From Burkholderiales bacterium (GTDB taxonomy: Bacteria; Pseudomonadota; Gammaproteobacteria; Burkholderiales; SG8-39), in contig SXNB01000098.1 of assembly GCA_005777205.1 (NCBI GenBank), positions 1 to 5,182 on the forward strand: a stretch of DNA of 5,182 nucleotides. The letters run 5' to 3'. How positions within the stretch are numbered: the first letter of the stretch is position 1; every line of letters starts with the position of its first letter. A program made the position numbers and the translations under genes. Positions 1 through 4,960 of this stretch are shown here, piece after piece. Below the pieces are notes generated by a model. That model worked only from the letters and a program-made list of their open reading frames with translations. It ran no database searches and was not told where the DNA came from.

Positions 1-794
1 ACGACGAAGATCAGGTTGTCCAGGCCCTCGCGCGCCGCGAGCGACAACCCCGCCAGCGACTCGGGCTCGTCCATCTCGCCGTCGCCGACGAAGCACCACA
101 CCTTGCGCGACGCGGTGTCGAGCAGGCTGCGGTCCTGCAGGTAGCGCATGAAGCGCGCGTGGTAGGTGGCGGTGATCGGCCCCAGACCCATGGAGCCGGT
201 CGGAAACTGCCAGAAGTCTGGCATCAGCCACGGGTGGCAATACGAGGACAGCCCGCGGCCGCCGGTCTCGCGCCGGTAGCTGTCCAGCTGCGCTTCCTCC
301 AGCCGACCTTCCAGAAAGGCGCGCGCATACACGCCGGGCGCCGAATGCGGCTGGAAGTACACCAGGTCCCCGTCCTGCCCGGCGCGGAAGAAATGGTTGA
401 AGCCGACCTCGAACAGGTCGGCGGCCGAGGCATAGCTGGCGATGTGGCCGCCGAGCTCCGCATGGGCGCGGTTGGCGCGAACCACCATGGCGAGCGCGTT
501 CCAGCGGATGATCGAGGCGAGGCGCTGCTCGATCTCCAGGTTGCCGGGAAATGGCGGCTGCTCCGCAACGCTGATGGTGTTGCAGTAGGGCGTGTTCAGC
601 ACCGGCGGCATGCGCACGCGGCGAGCGCGGGCGCGGTCGAGGAGCTTCCTCAGCAGAAAGCTCGCGCGTTCCGGGCCTTCGTTCTGCAGCACGGCGTCAA
701 AGCCCTCGAGCCATTCTCGCGTCTCTCGCGGGTCTGGGTCGGGCGGGCTGACGCGCCAGTAGCCGGAAAAGGGCGAATCCGTCAGGTCGGTCAT
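1..794 (-). CDS. AceE-type homodimeric 2-oxoacid (pyruvate-like) dehydrogenase E1, N-terminal part, cut by left edge
   Basis: Thiamine-diphosphate-dependent E1 that decarboxylates a 2-oxoacid (pyruvate in classical AceE) and passes the acyl group to the lipoyl E2 of a cytoplasmic complex. The visible 264 residues align by eye along their length with E. coli AceE (about 887 residues). I see the REWLEGFDAVL helix, NTI..EQP.FPGNLE, LGGHIASY (His117, matching E. coli His106), VGFNHFFRA, FQPHSAPGVYARAFLEG (His150, matching His142), LMPDFWQFPTGSMGLGPI, and the cofactor motif GDGEMDEPES with GDG at residues 237-239. The metal-binding Asn/Gln that follow lie beyond the edge. The ATG at 794 is chosen because it leaves a leader only about 8-11 residues longer than E. 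coli's. The frame stays open upstream (a GTG lies at 824), and neither start has a clear Shine-Dalgarno. It is transcribed away from an Lrp-type regulator, with no E2 or E3 gene in view. It may be a paralogue acting on 2-oxobutyrate or another oxoacid, like Pseudomonas putida MdeB. Family assignment is secure; substrate is not. Confidence 0.93.
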   Translation of the reverse strand, partial: MTDLTDSPFSGYWRVSPPDPDPRETREWLEGFDAVLQNEGPERASFLLRKLLDRARARRVRMPPVLNTPYCNTISVAEQPPFPGNLEIEQRLASIIRWNALAMVVRANRAHAELGGHIASYASAADLFEVGFNHFFRAGQDGDLVYFQPHSAPGVYARAFLEGRLEEAQLDSYRRETGGRGLSSYCHPWLMPDFWQFPTGSMGLGPITATYHARFMRYLQDRSLLDTASRKVWCFVGDGEMDEPESLAGLSLAAREGLDNLIFV

Positions 795-855
795 CGCGCG
801 ATGGTACGCGGCCGGGTCCGGCACGGGGTTGCGTTTACGCTGAAATAAGCCCTAC

Positions 856-877
856 ATTCCGGCAGAATATGCGGAAT
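856..877. promoter_or_regulatory. Candidate operator: inverted repeat ATTCCG-N10-CGGAAT
   Basis: Perfect 6-bp arms, ATTCCG at 856-861 and CGGAAT at 872-877, flank a 10-base centre containing AATAT. A partly AT-rich dyad in the intergenic region of a divergent Lrp/AsnC gene fits the kind of site these proteins bind. It overlaps or follows the proposed -10 of the regulator gene, so binding there would suit autoregulation. It does not match the E. coli Lrp consensus closely. The site is inferred from symmetry and position only. Confidence 0.4.
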
Positions 878-886
878 AAAGTAAAG

Positions 887-893
887 AAAGAGG
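887..893 (+). promoter_or_regulatory. Ribosome binding site of the Lrp-type regulator
   Basis: AAAGAGG lies six bases before the ATG at 900. It is the only Shine-Dalgarno-like sequence in the window that is both strong and well spaced, and it fixes the start of the regulator gene. Confidence 0.7.
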
Positions 894-899
894 CATAAC

Positions 900-1436
900 A
901 TGCTAAAACTGGATGCCATCGACCTGAAGATCCTCGCCGCGCTGCAGGCCGATGCGCGCATCGCCAACGTGGACCTGGCGCGCAAGGTGCACCTGTCCCC
1001 CTCGCCCTGCCTGGCGCGCGTGCGCGCGCTGGAAGAGGCCGGCCTCGTGGCCCGCTATGTCACGCTGCTCGATCCCAAGAAGCTGGGGCTGACGGTGAGC
1101 GTGCTGGTGCAGGTGACCCTCGAACGCCAGGTGGAAAAGGCGCTCGACGGCTTCGAGCGCGCGGTGCTCGAACGCCCTGAGGTGATGGAGTGCTACCTGA
1201 TGACCGGCGACGCGGATTACCTGCTGCGCGTGGTGGTGCCAGACGTTCCGGCCTTCGAGCGCTTCATCCTGGACTTCCTGTCCAAGGTGCCCGGAGTGGG
1301 CAACATCAAGTCCAGTTTCGCGCTCAAGCAGGTGAAGTACCAGACCGCGCTGCCGATTCCTTCGCCGCGCGCCGTGGCGGGAAGCGCCACAGCGTCGCCA
1401 CGGTCGCGGTGGCCCAGGCGCAGTAGGCCGAGCTGA
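900..1436 (+). CDS. Lrp/AsnC-family transcriptional regulator
   Basis: DNA-binding regulator of the feast/famine (Lrp/AsnC) family, which typically senses amino acids or related metabolites and acts as dimers, octamers or higher assemblies. It opens with LDAIDLKILAALQADARI, followed by the winged helix-turn-helix at about residues 22-52 (NVDLARKVHLSPSPCLARV, then RALEEAGLV). The C-terminal ligand-binding/oligomerisation (RAM) domain spans about 65-150 and holds the family signature VMECYLMTGDADYLLRVVV (Gly103, Asp104, Asp106). The usual family end comes near KYQTALPI (residues 146-153). Here a further 25 residues, rich in Arg, Ser and Pro, run to the TGA at 1434-1436. That tail is antisense to the convergent DUF2784 gene and looks like read-through of a lost stop rather than a domain. 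The start is supported by AAAGAGG. Its likely targets are itself and the divergent E1 gene. Family secure; effector unknown. Confidence 0.95.
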   Translation: MLKLDAIDLKILAALQADARIANVDLARKVHLSPSPCLARVRALEEAGLVARYVTLLDPKKLGLTVSVLVQVTLERQVEKALDGFERAVLERPEVMECYLMTGDADYLLRVVVPDVPAFERFILDFLSKVPGVGNIKSSFALKQVKYQTALPIPSPRAVAGSATASPRSRWPRRSRPS

Positions 1437-1725
1437 ACACCCAGGGTGGCGCCTCGTAGTACAGCAACCGACGCACCCAGCGGCCAACGAAGGAATCGGG
1501 CCGCGCCCCGCCGCGCAGCATGTCCTCCCAAACGGTCAGTGGACAGGCGTAGCCCAGCAGTGCCTCTAGCGCCACGAACACGATTGCGGCCAGATGCAGC
1601 CAGCGGAACCAGGGGTTGCGTACCCAGCGCCAGCTGGTAGCAGCGCCGGCCCAGGTCAGGATCAGGCCGCCGACGATGAATACGACGATGAGAAAATGAA
1701 GAAGGAGGACGAGGTCAGGGAGCAC
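1324..1725 (-). CDS. DUF2784 family small membrane protein
   Basis: A 133-residue inner-membrane protein of unknown function. Three hydrophobic segments are visible at about residues 4-26, 43-65 and 95-114. The opening LPDLVLLLHFLIVVFIVGG, the middle WLHLAAIVFVALEALLGYACPLTVWE, and especially the CPLT motif (61-64) followed by a Glu are typical of DUF2784. The start is a GTG at 1725; no in-frame ATG lies nearby and no Shine-Dalgarno is visible. The gene begins inside the end of the sulfurtransferase gene (11-bp overlap, 1715-1725), which suggests translational coupling as last gene of a Rieske-sulfurtransferase-DUF2784 operon. The final ~16 residues (about 118-133) are polar, unlike the family core, and lie antisense to the conserved end of the convergent regulator, with a 113-bp overlap in total. 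Family call fairly sure; role unknown. Confidence 0.85.
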   Translation of the reverse strand: MLPDLVLLLHFLIVVFIVGGLILTWAGAATSWRWVRNPWFRWLHLAAIVFVALEALLGYACPLTVWEDMLRGGARPDSFVGRWVRRLLYYEAPPWVFSSAYCAWATATVATLWRFPPRRAAKESAARSGTSPA

Positions 1726-2536
1726 GTGGACGCGACGGATCCGCGATCCATTCGCTCCAGGAGCCGGCGTACAGCTTCGCGCCCTTGAGGCCGGCGATCT
1801 CCATCGCCAGCAGGTTGTGACAGGCGGCGACGCCGGAGCCGCAGTAGTTCACCACTTCCGAGGGCGGCCGGCCACCCAGCAGCGCCTCGTATTCCTTGCG
1901 CAGCGTGGCGGCGTCCTTGAAGGTGCCGTCGGCCTTGACGTTCTCGCCGTTGAACCGGTTCACTGCGCCCGGGATGTGGCCCGCGACCGGGTCGATGGGC
2001 TCCTGCTCGCCGCGGAAGCGCACCGCGGCGCGCGCATCCACCAGCAAATCCTGGGCGCGGTTGGCCGCGACGTCCTCAACGTCCGCCGCCATCGCGGCTC
2101 TCGGCACCGCGGACCAGGTCGTTGCCGGGAGCGACGGGATCTCCAAGGTGACCGCTCGCCCTTCCTTCACCCACTTTGCCAACCCGCCGTCCATCACCAC
2201 GACCGCGTCGTGTCCCGCCCAGCGCAGCATCCACCACAGGCGAGAGGCCATGGAGCCGTTGCCGGCGTCGTAGCACACAATGGTGTCGGAAGACTTCAGT
2301 CCCTGCCGCCCTAGCCACGCGACGAAGGCCGCCGACTCGGGAAGCGGATGGCGGCCGTTGCTTCCGGTCTTCGGTCCCGACAAGTCGTGCTCGAGGCTCG
2401 CGTACAGCGCGCCGGGAATGTGACCTTCACGGTACTGCTGAGCGCCCAGCTCGGGCTTGAACAGGTCGTGGCGGCAGTCGAATACGCGCCAGCCGGGATG
2501 CGCGGCGAGTTCGCCCGTCGAGACCAGCGCGCTCAT
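1715..2536 (-). CDS. Two-domain sulfurtransferase, SseA / 3-mercaptopyruvate sulfurtransferase type
   Basis: A 273-residue tandem-rhodanese protein, the usual length for this family, which moves sulfane sulfur from 3-mercaptopyruvate or thiosulfate onto a catalytic cysteine and then to an acceptor. Domain 1 (about 5-125, catalytically inactive type) has VFDCRHDL, GHIPGAL and HPLPESAAF. Domain 2 (about 150-267) has LLVDARAAVRFRGE, GHIPGAVNRF and the active-site loop CGSGVAAC with Cys232. A CGSGV loop points to mercaptopyruvate sulfurtransferase rather than thiosulfate rhodanese (usually CRKG/CRxG); the common next residue Thr is Ala237 here. LYAGSWSEW near the end is typical of SseA. No signal peptide is seen, so it is presumably cytoplasmic. 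The ATG at 2536 overlaps the Rieske stop as ATGA, and GGGA lies seven bases upstream, so coupled translation is likely. The frame stays open further upstream, but that part is antisense-style read-through of the Rieske gene. Substrate not proven. Confidence 0.93.
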   Translation of the reverse strand: MSALVSTGELAAHPGWRVFDCRHDLFKPELGAQQYREGHIPGALYASLEHDLSGPKTGSNGRHPLPESAAFVAWLGRQGLKSSDTIVCYDAGNGSMASRLWWMLRWAGHDAVVVMDGGLAKWVKEGRAVTLEIPSLPATTWSAVPRAAMAADVEDVAANRAQDLLVDARAAVRFRGEQEPIDPVAGHIPGAVNRFNGENVKADGTFKDAATLRKEYEALLGGRPPSEVVNYCGSGVAACHNLLAMEIAGLKGAKLYAGSWSEWIADPSRPRAP

Positions 2537-3630
2537 TCCCCGATCCCGCGCCGCAGCCATTCGTGAAAGTGCACCATGCTGTCCTCCATCGGCGAATGAT
2601 AGGGTCCTGCGTCGTCCATGCCCTGGCGCCACAGCGCCTTGCGGCCACGGTCCAGGCGCCGGCACAACTCGTCGTCCTCCAGCGCAGTCTCGGCGTAGGC
2701 TGCCTGCTGCGCCTCGATGAAATCGCGCTCGAACAACACGATATCCTCCGGGTAGTAGAACTCCACCACGTTGGTGGTGAGTTCCGGCGAGCGCGGAATG
2801 AGCTTGGAGAGCACCAGCACGTTCGGATACCACTCCAGCATGAAGCCGGGGTAGTAGGTGGCCCAGAGCGCGCCGTACTTTGGCGTCGTGCCGCGCAACT
2901 GGCCGACGCAGGCCTGGTGCCACTTGCGGTAGACCGGGGTGCCCGGAGAATTGAAGCTGTTTCTCGCCGGCACCACCTGCACCGAGCTGCGCTCGCCGTA
3001 CTCCACGTGCGAGGCATCCACGTCGGTGAAACCGCCCAGCCCCGGGTGGTAGAAGTTGACGTGGTAGACCTCGAGGTAGATCTCGATGAAGGTTTTCCAG
3101 TTGCACGCGTAGTCGGTCACCTCGACCCGGTCCAGCCGGTAGCCCGAGAAATCCCAGTCGGCGGCGCGGCTGAAGGGCTCCAGGTCCTGGCGCGGGTCGC
3201 GCGGACCGGCGAAGAGCAGCCCCTGCCAGTTGACCAGCGGCGTCGACTGGAGCTTGACGCAGGGGTTCGGCTCGAATTGCGGCGCACCCAGCAGTTCGCC
3301 TCTCAGGTCATAGGTCCAGCGGTGCAAAGGGCAGACGATGTTCTGCACGTTGCCGCGTCCCTCGAGCATGACCGCCTGGCGGTGGCGGCAGACGTTGGAC
3401 AGCAACTCGATCCCGGTGTCGTTCCGCACCAGCATCCGGGCATGGTCCATCCAGGCGAGGGTGTGGAAGTCGCCCGCATGCGGCACCATCAGTTCGTGTC
3501 CGATGTAATCTGCGCCGGCGTCGAACAGCATGCGCTTCTCGCGCTCGAAGACCGCGGGATCGAAATACCACGCCATTGGCAGCTGTGAACGGGCTGGGCG
3601 GATCCTAGCGTGCGTCGAAACGTCAGACAT
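2533..3630 (-). CDS. Rieske non-heme iron ring-hydroxylating-type oxygenase, alpha subunit
   Basis: A 365-residue oxygenase component that takes electrons through a Rieske [2Fe-2S] cluster to a mononuclear iron, which activates O2 for hydroxylation or demethylation. The cluster ligands are CRH (Cys81, His83) and CPLH (Cys100, His103), with 16 residues between His83 and Cys100. The catalytic domain has NWKTFIEIYLEVYHVNFYH, giving iron ligands His190 and His195. The third carboxylate ligand is probably Asp303 in ERDFIEAQQ, a guess by family pattern. Glu187 stands three residues before His190, where naphthalene dioxygenase has a bridging Asp. The start at 3630 (MSDVSTHARI) gives a normal N-terminus; the longer open frame up to 3945 is antisense to xseB. 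No Shine-Dalgarno precedes the ATG, and the leader is pyrimidine-rich. No reductase, ferredoxin or beta subunit is in view, so electrons must come from elsewhere. It is first in an operon with the sulfurtransferase and DUF2784 genes, divergent from xseB. Substrate unknown. Confidence 0.94.
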   Translation of the reverse strand: MSDVSTHARIRPARSQLPMAWYFDPAVFEREKRMLFDAGADYIGHELMVPHAGDFHTLAWMDHARMLVRNDTGIELLSNVCRHRQAVMLEGRGNVQNIVCPLHRWTYDLRGELLGAPQFEPNPCVKLQSTPLVNWQGLLFAGPRDPRQDLEPFSRAADWDFSGYRLDRVEVTDYACNWKTFIEIYLEVYHVNFYHPGLGGFTDVDASHVEYGERSSVQVVPARNSFNSPGTPVYRKWHQACVGQLRGTTPKYGALWATYYPGFMLEWYPNVLVLSKLIPRSPELTTNVVEFYYPEDIVLFERDFIEAQQAAYAETALEDDELCRRLDRGRKALWRQGMDDAGPYHSPMEDSMVHFHEWLRRGIGE

Positions 3631-3730
3631 GGCGGTATGGTAACGGGGAGGAAGAAAAGTGGGGCCGAAAAAAAGCGGCGAATTGTACAATATCGATTCC
3701 CTTTCCCCCGATTGAGTTCCCGTTCCCGCC
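3631..3730. promoter_or_regulatory. Divergent promoter region between the Rieske operon and xseB-ispA-dxs
   Basis: The 100 bases between the two divergent operons are the main place where both promoters can lie. On the plus strand TACAAT (3686-3691) is a 5-of-6 match to the sigma-70 -10 box, and on the minus strand the same palindrome gives TACAAT (3687 down to 3682). No good -35 hexamer is found at 16-18 bases on either side. A run of seven A at 3667-3674 (within CCGAAAAAAAGCGG) and C/T-rich stretches up to the xseB start are the other visible features. Promoter positions are tentative. Confidence 0.5.
3682..3691. promoter_or_regulatory. Perfect palindrome ATTGTACAAT carrying a -10-like TACAAT on both strands
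   Basis: ATTGTACAAT is its own reverse complement. Each strand therefore reads TACAAT, so two overlapping face-to-face -10 elements could serve the Rieske operon and the xseB operon. A start about seven bases downstream would give leaders of roughly 33 bases for xseB and 45 for the Rieske gene. It could equally be a regulator site. The symmetry is seen directly; the function is inferred. Confidence 0.4.
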
Positions 3731-3982
3731 ATGAGCAAATCCGCCGAGAAATCCGCGACAGCCCTGAGTTTCGAGAAGGCGCTCGCCGAGCTCGAGAAGA
3801 TCGTCGCACGCATGGAAGGCGGCAACCTCAGCCTGGAGGAGTCGTTGGCGGCCCACCAGCGCGGCCTGGAGCTGGCGAAGTACTGCCAGGGCCGGCTGGA
3901 GGCCGCCCAGCAGCAGGTGCAGGTGCTCGAAGGCGAGGTCCTCAAGCCGCTCGCGGCGGCCGCCCAGGACGGCGAAAACTGA
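3731..3982 (+). CDS. xseB: Exodeoxyribonuclease VII small subunit
   Basis: The 83-residue small subunit of exonuclease VII. It joins the catalytic XseA subunit in the cytoplasm to degrade single-stranded DNA from both ends into oligonucleotides. The length matches the family (E. coli XseB, 80 residues). The hallmark sequence is present: SFEKALAELEKIVARMEGG (residues 13-31), then LSLEESLAAHQRGLELAKYC and a coiled-coil-like stretch EAAQQQVQVLEGEVL. The N-terminal 12 residues and the C-terminal Ala/Asp/Glu tail are low-complexity, as is common. The ATG at 3731 is the natural start although no clear Shine-Dalgarno precedes it. It is first in an operon with ispA, whose GTG lies one base after its TGA, and dxs. 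That order is widespread in proteobacteria. Very secure identification. Confidence 0.96.
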   Translation: MSKSAEKSATALSFEKALAELEKIVARMEGGNLSLEESLAAHQRGLELAKYCQGRLEAAQQQVQVLEGEVLKPLAAAAQDGEN

Positions 3983-3983
3983 A

Positions 3984-4886
3984 GTGAAGGCGGCCGATTC
4001 CGAATACATGGCCTGGATGGGTTCCGTCCAGGCGAGAATGGAGAACGCGCTCTCGCGCCTGCTGCCGGCCGCCGGCCTCGCGCCTGCCCGCCTGCACGAG
4101 GCGATGCGCTACGCGACGCTGGAAGGCGGCAAGCGCGTGCGGCCGCTGCTGGCGTTCGCGGCAGGCGAACTGGTGGAGGCGCCTGCGCAGCGGCTGGAGG
4201 CCGCGGCCGCGGCGGTCGAGTTGATTCACGCCTATTCGCTGGTCCATGACGATATGCCCTGTATGGATGACGACGTGTTGCGCCGGGGCAAGCCCACGGT
4301 GCACGTCGAGTTTGACGAGGCCACCGCGCTTCTGGTGGGCGACGCCCTGCAGTCTCTTGCTTTCCAGGTTCTCTCGGAACACCGCCTTGCCGATGATCCG
4401 GCGGCGCAGCTGGAGATGGTAAAGACGCTCGCGGCAGCCTCCGGTTCCCGCGGCATGGCGGGCGGCCAGGCGGTGGACCTGGAATCCGCAGGACGGAAAC
4501 TGGACCTGCCGGAGCTGGAATTCATGCACATTCGCAAGACTGGGGCCATCATCCGCGTCGCCGTGGTGCTGGGCGCCGGCTGCGGCAAGCCGCTGGCAGA
4601 GGACCGGCGAGCGTCCCTCGACCGATATGCCAAGTGCGTCGGCCTGGCCTTCCAGGTGGTGGACGACGTGCTGGATGCGGAGGCGAGTACCGCCACGCTG
4701 GGCAAGACGGCCGGCAAGGATTCCAAGCACAACAAGCCGACCTACGTCTCGGCGATGGGCGCCGCGCGCGCGAAGGCGTTCGCCGAGGAACTGCGCGCCG
4801 ACGCGCACGCCTCGCTTCAGGCGTTCGGCGCCGGCGCGCAGCGCCTGCGCCAGCTGGCCGATTTCATCGTGCTGCGGGAATTCTGA
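3984..4886 (+). CDS. ispA: (2E,6E)-farnesyl diphosphate synthase
   Basis: Condenses dimethylallyl or geranyl diphosphate with isopentenyl diphosphate to make the C15 farnesyl diphosphate, precursor of ubiquinone side chains and undecaprenyl carrier. The 300 residues match the family (E. coli IspA, 299). Motifs in order: LEGGKRVRP (47-55), first Asp-rich motif DDMPCMDDD (89-97) followed by RRGKPTVH, GQAVDLES (161-168), KTG (185-187), and second Asp-rich motif DDVLD (227-231) followed by LGKTAGKD. The HAYSLVHDDMP context, with the bacterial two-residue-longer first motif, is nearly that of E. coli IspA, which supports an FPP product. The GTG at 3984, one base after the xseB stop, is taken as start for coupling; an in-frame ATG at 4008 (MAWMGSVQ) is a credible alternative. 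The stop overlaps a possible upstream dxs ATG (TGATG). Function very secure, start less so. Confidence 0.96.
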   Translation: MKAADSEYMAWMGSVQARMENALSRLLPAAGLAPARLHEAMRYATLEGGKRVRPLLAFAAGELVEAPAQRLEAAAAAVELIHAYSLVHDDMPCMDDDVLRRGKPTVHVEFDEATALLVGDALQSLAFQVLSEHRLADDPAAQLEMVKTLAAASGSRGMAGGQAVDLESAGRKLDLPELEFMHIRKTGAIIRVAVVLGAGCGKPLAEDRRASLDRYAKCVGLAFQVVDDVLDAEASTATLGKTAGKDSKHNKPTYVSAMGAARAKAFAEELRADAHASLQAFGAGAQRLRQLADFIVLREF

Positions 4887-4948
4887 TGGCCGCCATCACC
4901 GACGCGCTGCTGGGCAATGACGCCGCGGGTGGGACGGAAGCGGGCGGC

Positions 4949-4954
4949 TACAAT
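4949..4954 (+). promoter_or_regulatory. Possible -10 element (TACAAT) for dxs
   Basis: TACAAT matches five of six bases of the sigma-70 -10 box and ends six bases before the preferred dxs ATG at 4961. Transcription from it would begin at or next to the ATG and give a leaderless mRNA. No matching -35 hexamer is seen 16-18 bases upstream (around 4926-4932 the sequence is GC-rich). It may be chance, but the sequence is unusual in so GC-rich a stretch. Confidence 0.35.
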
Positions 4955-4960
4955 CCAGCT

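Larger units (their letters stand above)
795..899. promoter_or_regulatory. Divergent control region between the E1 gene and the Lrp-type regulator
   Basis: These 105 bases separate two divergent genes and must hold both promoters. The half next to the regulator (about 842-900) is clearly richer in A and T than its surroundings. A possible sigma-70 promoter for the regulator is TTGCGT (829-834) and TACATT (853-858) with an 18-base spacer; both hexamers are imperfect. GCGTTTACGC at 831-840 has 4-bp inverted arms. No convincing promoter pair stood out for the E1 gene on the minus strand. Lrp/AsnC regulators commonly bind between themselves and a divergent target, so control by the adjacent regulator is a reasonable inference. 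Confidence 0.6.

Noticed and set aside
159..848. 229-codon plus-strand open frame
   Set aside because: It is antisense to the E1 gene, whose minus-strand frame carries clear conserved motifs. High GC makes long antisense frames common, and no recognisable domain is present.
1397..1413. Hairpin GCCAC-N7-GTGGC in the convergent overlap, as a bidirectional terminator
   Set aside because: Only a 5-bp stem and no T-tract on either strand. It lies inside both coding frames, and such stems are expected by chance in GC-rich DNA.
903..1487. 194-codon minus-strand open frame
   Set aside because: Antisense to the Lrp-type regulator and out of frame with DUF2784. The His/Arg/Gly-rich composition is typical of a GC-driven shadow.
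2537..3106. Upstream in-frame extension of the sulfurtransferase (possible fusion protein)
   Set aside because: The frame is open, but the extra sequence is Arg/Gly-rich, lies out of phase inside the Rieske gene, and the family-typical start at 2536 overlaps the Rieske stop as ATGA.
2563..3588. 341-codon plus-strand open frame
   Set aside because: Exactly antisense to the Rieske gene. No family motifs; codon-phase shadow.
3663..3680. GC arms around a run of seven A (minus strand: seven T) as an intrinsic terminator
   Set aside because: The arms pair for only about four bases with the T-run inside the loop, which is not terminator architecture. It lies in a divergent promoter region where no transcript is expected to end.
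3631..3945. Upstream extension of the Rieske frame to 3945
   Set aside because: It would run antisense through most of xseB and adds no recognisable domain. The start at 3630 gives a normal N-terminus.
3942..4808. 288-codon minus-strand open frame
   Set aside because: Antisense to ispA, which has both Asp-rich motifs intact. Low-information His/Arg/Gly-rich product.
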